Shown one piece after another: positions 42,480 through 50,798 of a stretch of 64,000 nucleotides of DNA. The position numbers were made by a program, and so were the translations under genes. This DNA is from Paractinoplanes tereljensis. GTDB lineage: Bacteria > Actinomycetota > Actinomycetes > Mycobacteriales > Micromonosporaceae. The notes below the pieces were generated by a model. The model did not search any database. It had not been told where the DNA came from and saw only the letters and a program-made list of their open reading frames with translations. The stretch lies in assembly GCF_016862435.1 (NCBI RefSeq), contig NZ_BOMY01000051.1, positions 186,001 to 250,000 on the forward strand, written 5' to 3'. The number at the start of each line of letters is the position of its first letter. The first letter of the stretch is position 1.

Positions 42480-43049
42480 CCCTTTGCCTGTACGGCCATC
42501 GCCGCCCACAACCGCAACTACTCCCGACCGCCGCCACCCCGCGGCCACCGTGCAACCCCGGCGCGTGCCGCGCCTATCGCGCAACGAACCCCCACCCCTT
42601 GCTCTGCTCACGCACGCGCAAGGGCGTTTTGAGGGCTTTGTGCGACTTTCCGCACCGCCCTCCGCGTCGCGCTCCGCGCCAGCAAGTCGAGAGAAACTTT
42701 CTCTTGCCTCTGAAGTGAGGAGCGGGGTCGGAGCCCCTTCAGATGGCAGGGCGTTTTGCGGCTTTCGCCTCTCTCGTTCCGGCCAGATTGCGAGTCCGGG
42801 TTTCTCCGTCGCTCCGGCTCACCGACCTTGAAGGCTTACCGCTCGGAGCAAACAGGAACTCCGCAAGATCGCCCGCTTACCCGGGGTGCGCAGAGCAGCG
42901 CGTATTGGTGAGCAGAGCAAAGCCTCGGGTTTGGGTGTTCGGTTGCGCGAGCGGCGCGGCACGCGCCGGTGTTGCACCCTGGTCGCGCGGTGGCTGCGGT
43001 CGGGGGTAGTTGCGGTTGTCTACGGCGTCGCCCGTACCGGCAAAGGGTT
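42478..43049. repeat. Long imperfect inverted repeat flanking ~300 bases of gene-free DNA
   Basis: The left arm (42478-42611) and the right arm (42908-43049) are reverse complements over their whole length with scattered mismatches and small gaps (roughly three-quarters to four-fifths identical by eye). Long exact blocks include CCGGCGCGTGCCGCGCC (17 bases), ACAACCGCAACTAC (14), and AACCCTTTGCC at the outer ends. The inner 296 bases hold a hairpin (42690-42704) and the sequence AGGGCGTTTTG twice (42621 and 42748). No open frame with a transposase is present. The element lies between two convergent genes. Confidence 0.8.
42690..42704. repeat. Short hairpin inside the inverted-repeat element
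   Basis: AGAGAAA-C-TTTCTCT is a perfect 7-bp inverted repeat around one base, AT-rich compared with its surroundings. A second stem nearby pairs CTGAAG (from about 42709) with CTTCAG (to about 42742). Confidence 0.6.
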
Positions 43050-43067
43050 TGATTGTCCGGAAAGGGC

Positions 43068-43811
43068 TTAGCTGGTGAAACCGCCGTCTACGTTGAGCGT
43101 TGCGCCGGTGATGTAGCGGGCTTCGGGGGTGGCCAGGAAGGCTACGGCGGCGGCGATGTCGGCTGGGGCGGCGTAATGGCCCAGGGCGGTGAAAGCGCTT
43201 ATCGCCTCGGCGTTGGGGCCGTCGGCCGGGTTGGCGTCGGTGTCGGTCGGGCCCGGATTTACCAGGTTTACCGTTACGGCGCGCGGGCCGAGCTCGCGGC
43301 TCAAGGCCTTGGTCAGGCCGATCAGGGCGGTCTTGCTCATCGAGTACAGCGAGAAGCCCGGGAAGATCGCGCGCTCGGCCATGTTGCTGCCGATGTTGAT
43401 GATCCGGCCACCGGCCGGCAGGTGCCGGACCGCCGCCTGGGACGCCACGAACGGCGCCCGGATGTTCACCGCCACGGTCTGCTCGACGTCCGCCGCGGTC
43501 AGCTGCTCGACCGGGCCGAGCAGGAAGGCGCCGGCGTTGTTGACCAGAATGTCGAGGCGCCCGCGGTCCGCCGCGACGCCGTCCACCGCGGCCGTGACCG
43601 CCGCCGGGTCGGCGCTGTCGGCGCGGACCGCGGTTGCCCGGCCGCCGTCGCGCCGGATGCGATCGGCGAGCGCGTCGGCCCGCTCCCGGTCGCTGCGGTA
43701 GGTCAGGGTGACGTCGGCGCCCATCGCGGCCAGCCGGGACGCGACCGCCGCGCCGATGCCCCGGCTTCCGCCGGTGACCAGTGCGACCTTGCCGTCCAAT
43801 GTGTTTTCCAT
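43068..43811 (-). CDS. SDR-family oxidoreductase
   Basis: A 247-residue classical short-chain dehydrogenase. The cofactor motif is VTGGSRGIGAAVA, the structural motif LVNNAGAF, and the catalytic residues are Ser in INIGSNMAER, Tyr and Lys in YSMSKTALIGLTKAL. The final ITGATLNVDGGFTS is typical. It probably reduces a carbonyl with NADP(H); the substrate is unknown. It stops 19 bases from the right arm of the long inverted repeat and lies 50 bases downstream of the TIR gene on the same strand. Confidence 0.9.
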   Translation of the reverse strand: MENTLDGKVALVTGGSRGIGAAVASRLAAMGADVTLTYRSDRERADALADRIRRDGGRATAVRADSADPAAVTAAVDGVAADRGRLDILVNNAGAFLLGPVEQLTAADVEQTVAVNIRAPFVASQAAVRHLPAGGRIINIGSNMAERAIFPGFSLYSMSKTALIGLTKALSRELGPRAVTVNLVNPGPTDTDANPADGPNAEAISAFTALGHYAAPADIAAAVAFLATPEARYITGATLNVDGGFTS

Positions 43812-43861
43812 GGGACGAGCCTGGCGTGGACCGGCCTGCCGGTCTGGCGGTGATCGGACGT

Positions 43862-45079
43862 CTACTTCGGCAGGCGTTCGGCGATGGCGTGCAGGTCCAC
43901 CTCCGGGTCGGGGTGGCCGTCCCGGCCGAAAACGATCAATTGCACCTTGCGGAGGTGGCGGCCGATGTCCTCGTTGAGGATCGAGCGCAGCGCCATCAAA
44001 TTGAACAGCAGGGCCACCGAAACCGGCATGCCGCCGTGGCCCGCGCCCAATACCGGCATGACCAATTCGGTGCGCCGATTGGCGTTCATGGTCTCGATGA
44101 TTCCCTGCAGCGCGGCATAGAGAAAATGCGGTTCGGCGCGCAGACCGGTGCCGATCCGTTCGGTGGTGGCCGACACCAGGATCACGGCCGGCGAATAACC
44201 GTTGATCTGGATCGCCTGGCCGACGCCGTAACTGTCGTCGACCCGGCGTTCGGCCCGGGCGACGCGCTGGACCGGGCGGTCGGCCAGGGTCTTGCGGACG
44301 TCGTCGATGAAGCGCTCGATCTGCTCGCCGAAGGCGGCCTGCACGAACGCGCCCAGCGAACTGCGGGTGTCGCGCAGGCAGGCGTCGTCGAAGTACTCGT
44401 TGGCCGGCAGGGCGACGACGGTGGCCGCGCTGTCGGTCCGGTGGTCTTCGATCCGGCCGAACGTCACCTCGACGTCGGCCCGGCCGATCCGCAGCGAGAC
44501 CTGGTCGTGGCCGCCGGCCGGATCCCGGTCGGTCGGCAGGTTGGCGAGAAGTCGTTCCAGGTCACCGCTCATCCGCCGCATGGCCCGATCGAGCCGCGAC
44601 TCGGACACCGGTTCGGTGACGCGGCGGCCGCGCACCCGGAGGATCTGCTCGCGGATCTGGTTGCAGGCCGACGCCACCGCAGGCCTGGGCTCCCGATCGA
44701 CCCGCTCCGCGTCGTACCCGGCGCTGGCGAGGCCGGCCAGATCGCTCGGCAGGTGCGCCGCCGAGCCGCGCGGGACCAGCATGAAGGTGCGCTCCCGGCC
44801 GAGCCGGCCGATGAACATGCCCAACTCGAACAGCACGTTGTCGCGAACGCCCGGCCGCTCCGACCCTCTACTCACGACGATGTCGTCGGGCTTCAGCACG
44901 AAGATCCCGGCATCCGACGAATCGAGCACCTCGAGCAGGTTTTCAAGATTCGCCAGGGTGAGCTGAAAAACGTCCTGATTCCACACGGTGACGTCAAAGT
45001 CCCCGTCCAACTCCTGCTGGACGGCCCGGCTCACCCGGAGGCCTTCCGAGGAACTGCCGATAAAGATGCGCTGTTTCAT
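43862..45079 (-). CDS. TIR-like NADase domain fused to a macro-like domain (candidate defence protein)
   Basis: A 405-residue protein. Residues ~3-145 are a predicted nucleotide-binding TIR-like domain of the PF10137 type (the TIR found in CBASS and Pycsar effectors). It starts RIFIGSSSEGLRVSRAVQQE, continues FDVTVWNQDVFQL, and has the family hallmark RDNVLFELGMFIGRLGRERT. Glu85 in FELG is the residue expected to cleave NAD. Residues ~200-380 look macro-like: VVALPANEYFDDACL, LYAALQGIIETM and VMPVLGAGHGG resemble the ADP-ribose-binding loops. The start at 45079 has a GGGGAG site. Alone among genes in this window it fits no housekeeping role. A Thoeris-like function is inference from domains. 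Confidence 0.75.
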   Translation of the reverse strand: MKQRIFIGSSSEGLRVSRAVQQELDGDFDVTVWNQDVFQLTLANLENLLEVLDSSDAGIFVLKPDDIVVSRGSERPGVRDNVLFELGMFIGRLGRERTFMLVPRGSAAHLPSDLAGLASAGYDAERVDREPRPAVASACNQIREQILRVRGRRVTEPVSESRLDRAMRRMSGDLERLLANLPTDRDPAGGHDQVSLRIGRADVEVTFGRIEDHRTDSAATVVALPANEYFDDACLRDTRSSLGAFVQAAFGEQIERFIDDVRKTLADRPVQRVARAERRVDDSYGVGQAIQINGYSPAVILVSATTERIGTGLRAEPHFLYAALQGIIETMNANRRTELVMPVLGAGHGGMPVSVALLFNLMALRSILNEDIGRHLRKVQLIVFGRDGHPDPEVDLHAIAERLPK

Positions 45080-45136
45080 GAACAACTCCCCACACCACGG
45101 CGCAGCGCCCACCATAACCGCCGCCGGTAGGGGATC

Positions 45137-45172
45137 TGCACTTCTCCCGGGGCTCATTCCGGGAGAAGTGCA
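45137..45172. terminator. Perfect 14-bp-stem hairpin between secreted-protein and TIR genes
   Basis: TGCACTTCTCCCGG (45137-45150) pairs with CCGGGAGAAGTGCA (45159-45172) around an 8-base loop, nine bases after the stop of the secreted-protein gene. It should separate that gene from the TIR gene downstream on the same strand. Confidence 0.75.
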
Positions 45173-45181
45173 AATCACTGG

Positions 45182-46108
45182 TTAGCAGACCTTGCGGAAC
45201 TGGGCACTCTGGACGTTCGCCTTGACCTGGCCGGAGCCGGCGGTGCCGCTGTTGGAGGCGTAGGCGAACAGCTTGATGTGCACCTCGGTCTCGGTGTCGA
45301 GGATCAGGAAGGTGGAGATGGCCAGGGTCGGGTCCTGGGTCAGGGTGGCGCTGTCCGACTTGGGGATCATCACGCCGCCGGCGGTGACGTTGTTGGTGAA
45401 GCTCGAGTTGATCTCGGCGCCCTTGACCACGGTCATCGTGCCGGTCAGGAAGACGCCGGACGGCAGCCAGGTGTCGGTGTTGTTGAAGCCGGTGAAGCCG
45501 CCGATGACGCGGGCGTCATAGGTGCCGGCCGGCAGGGTCACGCTGCCGAAGTCGGTGGCGCCGGCCGGGGACGCGGCCCGGATGCTGCCGCCGACCTGGG
45601 TCAGCGTCTTGGTGCTGGGCGCGATCGTGGAGATGGTCGCGGTGCAGGTCGGCGCGGGCGGGGTCACCGTCGGCGTGGTGTACGACTGCAGCTGCAGGGT
45701 GAACTTGGTCCGGGCCGAGCTGTAGACGGAAAGCCGCCCCCGGCTGTCCAGCGGGACGGTGGCCGTGCCGGTCACGTTCTGGCCCCGCCGGTAACTGACG
45801 GTCGGGCTGCCGGGCCGGGTGCCGGTGGTGTAGACGGTCAGGACGCCCGAGGACGACGGGTTGACGCTGCTGAGCTTGACGACCGCGCCGGTGGCGTTGG
45901 CCGGCACCGCGGTGCCCGAGAAGGTGCGGCCGGCGACCTGGATCGCGGTGGCGTCACCGCTGCTCAGCGAGGCACCGGGCGGGGCGACGATGTACGGGTT
46001 CGACGGCGTGGGCGTGGTGTCCGCGTTGGCGATGCCCACGGCGGCAACACCGCCACCTGCGACGACGGCCACGACAGTGGCGGCGAGAGCGTAGCGCTTC
46101 ACGTTCAT
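45182..46108 (-). CDS. Secreted protein of unknown function
   Basis: A 308-residue exported protein. The signal peptide MNVKRYALAATVVAVVAGGG ends near GIANADTTPTPS. The first half (SGDATAIQVAGRTFSGTAVP, STGTRPGSPTVSYRRG-like repeats, GTATVPLDSRGRLSVYSS) looks like a beta-sandwich often seen in actinobacterial surface proteins. The second half (TATISTIAPSTKTLTQVGGS, GTYDARVIGGF) is a separate beta-rich domain ending in a single cysteine pair with CTAT. No enzyme motif. It may be a wall-associated or matrix protein. Confidence 0.75.
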   Translation of the reverse strand: MNVKRYALAATVVAVVAGGGVAAVGIANADTTPTPSNPYIVAPPGASLSSGDATAIQVAGRTFSGTAVPANATGAVVKLSSVNPSSSGVLTVYTTGTRPGSPTVSYRRGQNVTGTATVPLDSRGRLSVYSSARTKFTLQLQSYTTPTVTPPAPTCTATISTIAPSTKTLTQVGGSIRAASPAGATDFGSVTLPAGTYDARVIGGFTGFNNTDTWLPSGVFLTGTMTVVKGAEINSSFTNNVTAGGVMIPKSDSATLTQDPTLAISTFLILDTETEVHIKLFAYASNSGTAGSGQVKANVQSAQFRKVC

Positions 46109-46213
46109 GGGGGGTCAACCTCTTCCGGAATCGCACGAGCCGATCGGCCCGCGTCACCGTGAACAACGCGCGCCTAGCTGGCCCGGACTCGGGTCGCCTC
46201 CCCCATACGGTTC

Positions 46214-48124
46214 TTAAACCTCGACGTGTGAGCCCATGATTACCGTGTGATCACGCGGTAAAGCGAAGTGCTCGGCCGCGTCGGCGGTGATGTACGAAGT
46301 GGCGATGAACAGGCGTTTCCGCCACAGGGCCATGGTCGGTTCGTCGCCCCGGCGCAGGGTGATCTTGGAGAGAAAATAGGACGCGTCTTCCAGGTCCAGA
46401 CGGCCCTCGGTCGTGGCCGGGTCGATCAGGCGCAGCGCCGCGGGTACGTCCTGGGTGTCGGCGTAACCGAAGCGCATGGTCACGAACATGATGCCGTCGT
46501 CGTCGTAACCGAGATCGTCCACCGAGACCCGTTCGGCGGCCGGCACCCGCGGCACCACCTGGGTCTCGATCGAGATGATCAGGACGTGTTCGTGCCGGAC
46601 GTGGTTGTGCTCGACGTTGGCGCGCATGGCCAGCGGGGTGGTCTGCATGCCCCGGTTCAGGAACACCGCGGTTCCGGTCACCCGGGCGATCCGGCCGTCG
46701 TCGGAGCGCAGCTGCTCGACGAACTCCGGCAGGGAACCCTCACGCTTCTTGCGCTCGGCCGTGACGATCGCGCGGCCCCGCTGCCAGGTGGTCATCACGG
46801 TGAACGCGGTGACCCCGATCAGCAGCGGCAGCCAGGCGCCGTGCAGCAGCTTGGTCAGGTTGGCCGCCACGAACAGCAGGTCGATCGAGACCAGCACGCC
46901 CGCGCCCGCCGCGATCAGCCACGGCGGGATGGTCCAGCGCCATTGGGCGATGTAGAAGAACAGCAGGGTGGTGATGGTGATCGTGCCGGTCACGGCCATC
47001 CCGAAGGCGTACGCCAGGGCGGCCGAACTACGGAACGCGAAGACCAGGGTGAGCACCGAGACCAGCAGCAGCCAGTTGATGAACGGCACGTAGATCTGGC
47101 CGATCGCCGACTCGCTGGTGTGGGTGACCCGCAGCCGCGGCAGGTAACCGAGCTGGGCGGCCTGCGAGGTCACCGAGAACGCGCCGGTGATCACGGCCTG
47201 CGAGGCGATCACCGTGGCGGCGGTGGCCAGCAGCACCAGGGGCAGCCGCAGCCAGTCGGGCGCCAGCAGGAAGAACGGGCCGCTGATCTGGCTCGGGTCG
47301 TCGATGATCAGGGCGCCCTGGCCGAGGTAGCTGAGCACACAGGCGGGAAACACCAGGAACAGCCAGCCGCGGGTGATGGACCGGCGGCCGAAGTGGCCCA
47401 TGTCCGCGTACAGGGCTTCGGCGCCGGTCACCGAGAGCACGATGGCGGCCAGCGCGAAGAACGCGATGCCGAAGTGCCCGGCCAGGAAGCTCACCGCGTA
47501 CGTCGGGGAGAGCGCCTTGAGGATGGCGGGCTCGCGGGCGATGCCCGCGATGCCGAGGATGCCGATCGCACCGAACCAGGTGATCATGATCGGCCCGAAG
47601 ACCTTGCCGATGGTGGCGGTCCCCCGCCGCTGCACCAGGAACAGCGCCACGATGATCACCGCGGTGATCGGCACCACCGCCTCGTCCAGCGACGGCTGGA
47701 CGATTTTCAAACCCTCGACCGCGGAGAGTACGGAGATAGCCGGCGTGATCATGCTGTCGCCGAAGAACAGCGCCGCCCCGAAGATGCCGAGTCCCGCCAG
47801 CCACATGGCCCGTTTGCCGCCGTACCGGGTGCCGGACTGGCGGATCAGGGTGATCAGCGCCATCACGCCACCCTCGCCGTCGTTGTCGGCCCGCATGGCC
47901 AGCAGGACGTACGACACCGTCACGATGATCATGACGGACCAGAAGATCAGCGAGACGACGCCGTACACGTTGTCGGTGCTGACCGGGACCGGGTGCGGGT
48001 CGTCCGGGTTGAAGACGGTCTGCAGGGTGTAGATCGGGCTGGTCCCGATGTCGCCGAAGACCACGCCGAGGGCGCCGACCACGACGGCGAGCCGCACGCT
48101 GTCGTGCGGACCGGTATGCGCCAC
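46214..48124 (-). CDS. kup: Potassium uptake protein Kup
   Basis: A 636-residue potassium:proton symporter of the Kup/HAK family. The N-terminal ALGVVFGDIGTSPIYTLQTV is the diagnostic motif, followed by twelve membrane segments including GEGGVMALITLIRQ, IFGAALFFGDSMITPAISVL and SVTGAEALYADMGHFGRRSI. A hydrophilic C-terminal domain follows. GTG start at 48124 behind GAGGAGGAG. The intergenic space upstream is only ~70 bases, too short for the c-di-AMP riboswitch often found before such genes. Confidence 0.95.
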   Translation of the reverse strand: MAHTGPHDSVRLAVVVGALGVVFGDIGTSPIYTLQTVFNPDDPHPVPVSTDNVYGVVSLIFWSVMIIVTVSYVLLAMRADNDGEGGVMALITLIRQSGTRYGGKRAMWLAGLGIFGAALFFGDSMITPAISVLSAVEGLKIVQPSLDEAVVPITAVIIVALFLVQRRGTATIGKVFGPIMITWFGAIGILGIAGIAREPAILKALSPTYAVSFLAGHFGIAFFALAAIVLSVTGAEALYADMGHFGRRSITRGWLFLVFPACVLSYLGQGALIIDDPSQISGPFFLLAPDWLRLPLVLLATAATVIASQAVITGAFSVTSQAAQLGYLPRLRVTHTSESAIGQIYVPFINWLLLVSVLTLVFAFRSSAALAYAFGMAVTGTITITTLLFFYIAQWRWTIPPWLIAAGAGVLVSIDLLFVAANLTKLLHGAWLPLLIGVTAFTVMTTWQRGRAIVTAERKKREGSLPEFVEQLRSDDGRIARVTGTAVFLNRGMQTTPLAMRANVEHNHVRHEHVLIISIETQVVPRVPAAERVSVDDLGYDDDGIMFVTMRFGYADTQDVPAALRLIDPATTEGRLDLEDASYFLSKITLRRGDEPTMALWRKRLFIATSYITADAAEHFALPRDHTVIMGSHVEV

Positions 48125-48192
48125 GGCTCCTCCTCGGCCCGAATGTCACCAGAACGGACATTACGGGCCGAGGGCGAGCTATAACCGGGAAA

Positions 48193-49755
48193 TCAGCGGT
48201 GACGCTGGGTGGTGGCGGCGAGAGTCGAGGCCTGCGCCCCGGCCGGAGCGGGCCACGGGTTGACGGTCCAGTCCGGGTGACCCGGCATCGGCGGGGTTTT
48301 GGTGCCGTAGAGCCAGTCGGTCAGGAACGCCGTCAGGTTCTGGCCGGACACCTGCGAGGCGAGCCGGATGAAGTCGCCGGTGGAGGCCGACTTGTCCTTG
48401 TAGCGGCTCACCCAGGTGCGCTCGATCTGGGCGAACTTCGCGGCGCCGACCTTCTGCTGGAGGGCGTAGAGGACGAGCGCTCCCCCGTCGTACACGTTGG
48501 GGTTGAAGACGTCCCAGATCACGTCGGCCTTGAGCGGCGCAGCGGTCGGGCCGTAACGGGCCCGCCGCTCGTCGCCCCGGGCGTAGATCGCCTTGTACAG
48601 GTCGGTGAGGTTGTCGACGCCGGCGTAGTCGGGCAGGACACCGGTCTCGAGCGCGTACTCGTACTCGTACCAGGTGGCGTGGCCCTCGTTCTGCCAGACG
48701 TCACTCCACTCGTACGGCGCGACGCTGTCGCCGAACCACATGTGGGCCAGCTCGTGCGCGCCGACCGGGTTGAGCACGAACTCCGGCAGGCTGTACCACC
48801 AGGTGTCGAACAGCGACAGCGTCTGGGTCTCCAGCGCGAAGCCGAGCGTGGCGTCGATGACAAGCGTCCCGTAGTTCTCGAACGGGTATTTGCCGACCTT
48901 GCTCTGCATGAAGCGGATCTCGTTGACCTCGTCGGCCGCCTTCGGCAGAAGTTCGTCGGCCAGGCGGCGCGGCACCACGTCCCGGACCGGCACCCCGTCG
49001 ACCGTGCCCCGGCTGAACGTGACGAAGTCACCGACCGCGACCTGGATCAGCTCGCTGGCCATCGGGTGGTTCTCCCGGTAGACCGAGACGACCTTGCCGT
49101 TCTTCTGCCGGGTGCTGACCTGCACGCCGTTGGCCGTGCCGGTCCAGCCCACCGGGTTGGTGATCCGGATCGTATAGGTGGCCTTGTCGCGCGGGTGGTC
49201 GTTGTTCGGGAAGAGCCCGTGCGCCTCGTCGGGCTGGGCGGCCACGATGGTGCCGTCCGGGGTCTTCACGAAGCCGGCCGGCGAGTCGGCGTTGGCCTCG
49301 ATCGGCGTGGCCTTGAAGCCGGCCACCCGGACGGTGAACTTCCGGTGCGCCGGCAGCGCCTTCTTCGGCGTGATGACCAGCTCTTCGCCGGAGCGGACGA
49401 AGGCGGCGCGCTTGCCGTTCACCCAGACCTGGCCGACGGCGTCGCCGCTGAAGTCGAGGTCGAAGCGGGAGAGGTATTGCGTGGCGACCGCCGTGATGGT
49501 CACGTCGCCGGTGACCTGCTGAGCGGGGTCCTTCTGCGGATAGGTCAGCGAAAGGTCATAGTTCTGTACGTCGTAGCCCCCGTTGCCGAGCAGCGGGTAC
49601 AGCCGGTCGCCGAGGCCGGCCGCGCCGGGAGTCGGACGATGCCCCGAGGCGGACGCGGGGCCGGCGGTGCTCACCACAACGCCGGCGAGGCTCAGGATCG
49701 TCGCCGATCCGAGCGCCACCAGGCGTGTTGGGACGTTACCCAATTCAGCTCTCAT
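48193..49755 (-). CDS. Secreted M1-family zinc metallopeptidase
   Basis: A 520-residue exported aminopeptidase-like enzyme. The signal segment LVALGSATILSLAGVVVSTA precedes the M1 N-terminal beta domain. The zinc site HELAH is at residues 334-338 (VGAHELAHMWFGDSV), and the third ligand Glu is near 357 (NEGHATWYE). The GAMEN exopeptidase loop is represented by ATLGFALETQTLSLF, so the usual GAMEN is changed. The ATG at 49755 is preferred; a TATATT -10-like element lies 16 bases upstream on the minus strand (49772-49777). Followed by kup. Confidence 0.9.
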   Translation of the reverse strand: MRAELGNVPTRLVALGSATILSLAGVVVSTAGPASASGHRPTPGAAGLGDRLYPLLGNGGYDVQNYDLSLTYPQKDPAQQVTGDVTITAVATQYLSRFDLDFSGDAVGQVWVNGKRAAFVRSGEELVITPKKALPAHRKFTVRVAGFKATPIEANADSPAGFVKTPDGTIVAAQPDEAHGLFPNNDHPRDKATYTIRITNPVGWTGTANGVQVSTRQKNGKVVSVYRENHPMASELIQVAVGDFVTFSRGTVDGVPVRDVVPRRLADELLPKAADEVNEIRFMQSKVGKYPFENYGTLVIDATLGFALETQTLSLFDTWWYSLPEFVLNPVGAHELAHMWFGDSVAPYEWSDVWQNEGHATWYEYEYALETGVLPDYAGVDNLTDLYKAIYARGDERRARYGPTAAPLKADVIWDVFNPNVYDGGALVLYALQQKVGAAKFAQIERTWVSRYKDKSASTGDFIRLASQVSGQNLTAFLTDWLYGTKTPPMPGHPDWTVNPWPAPAGAQASTLAATTQRHR

Positions 49756-49826
49756 GGCGGCCGAGCGTAACAATATATCTAGATCTTTAAGTACCGCTTT
49801 TCGGTCGACCACCGTCGATGATCAGA

Positions 49827-49886
49827 GGGGCGGTGCCCCCCACTTCCGCTGAGCCTCCCCCTCTGGTTCAGCGGTGGCACCGCCCC
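49827..49886 (-). terminator. Large composite hairpin after the FhuF-like gene
   Basis: GGGGCGGTGCC (49827-49837) pairs perfectly with GGCACCGCCCC (49876-49886), and inside it CGCTGA (49847-49852) pairs with TCAGCG (49868-49873). It lies between the stop of the FhuF-like gene and the start of the metallopeptidase gene, both on the minus strand. Confidence 0.7.
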
Positions 49887-49958
49887 CGGCTTGCCTATTC
49901 AGACTCCCCTGGGTAAGGAGCGCGAGCCAGGGCGGAAACCGGTACTTCATCGGTACTT

Positions 49959-50672
49959 TCAGCGCTGCGGGCGGTGCCGGAGAACGCAGTCGCCGCACGT
50001 GCCGCCACCCGGAATCCGGTAGTAGAGGCAGCAGTTGTTCCTGGTCAGCGCCCGTCCCCGGAGGGTGCCGGTGCCGGCCAGCGGCGGCAACGCGAGCATC
50101 CCGGCCAGCAGAGTGCCGGCCCGGTCGCCGGCCGCCGGATCGACTCTGCTGATCATCGCGGTGGCGCCGGCCAGCGCCGAGGTGACATTCCCCCACAAAA
50201 CTTGGGGCGACAGGCGGAAACGGGTGCGGCAGGTGGTCAGGACCGGCTCCAGGATCGCCTCGACGGCGATCCCCCGGAGGGCCTCCGGCGAGGCGGGCAC
50301 GGTCGCGCTCATTACGCCGTACGCCAAGGGAAGCGGTCCCGCCGGCACCGGCCGCCACCACAGCGTGGTTCTGCCGGCCACCGGCAGGTGGCCGGTCAGG
50401 GCGGCCGCGCCGAGCAGCGGGGAGAGCACCCGCGCGGCGTAACCGAGGAACGCGACCGACGCGACCACCCGCTCCGGCACCGCTTGTTCGGCGAGCCCGC
50501 CCATGGTCGCGAGAGCCGTCCGGGCAGCGGCGACCCGCTCGGCCAGCACGGCCGGTTCCGCCAGATCGGACCAGCGGTGCCAATCGGACAGATCGTCGAC
50601 CTGTTCCCAGGCGAAGTACGGGCCCAGTTGGGCGGCCCGGGCCAGCGCCGTCCCCGCGTCGACTCCGCTCAC
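49959..50672 (-). CDS. FhuF-type (2Fe-2S) siderophore-iron reductase
   Basis: A 237-residue protein. The C-terminal cluster-binding pattern CCLYYRIPGGGTCGDC (C-C-x10-C-x2-C) is the FhuF hallmark. The first ~200 residues are helical with no clear motif. FhuF proteins release iron from hydroxamate siderophores by reduction in the cytosol. The GTG at 50672 (VSGVDAGTALARAAQLG) is chosen from context; a longer frame runs far into the divergent regulator. No iron box is visible at its 5' side. It would complement the importer at 20-24 kb. Confidence 0.8.
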   Translation of the reverse strand: MSGVDAGTALARAAQLGPYFAWEQVDDLSDWHRWSDLAEPAVLAERVAAARTALATMGGLAEQAVPERVVASVAFLGYAARVLSPLLGAAALTGHLPVAGRTTLWWRPVPAGPLPLAYGVMSATVPASPEALRGIAVEAILEPVLTTCRTRFRLSPQVLWGNVTSALAGATAMISRVDPAAGDRAGTLLAGMLALPPLAGTGTLRGRALTRNNCCLYYRIPGGGTCGDCVLRHRPQR

Positions 50673-50798
50673 CGCTCGAGGGTAGTGGACCAGGATCGGA
50701 ACTTGACCGGAACTTTGGGTGTTGACCCTTGTTATCCCGCAAGTGACCACACCTGCGACCATTGCTGGACGTCGATGACGATTCTCGTGGGGAGTTCC

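Noticed and set aside
42484..42831. Short frames inside the inverted-repeat element, as a possible transposase
   Set aside because: None has a DDE-like or helix-turn-helix motif, and all break within about 115 codons.
48125..48192. c-di-AMP riboswitch before kup
   Set aside because: The gap is only about 70 bases, too short for that aptamer, and no conserved core is visible.
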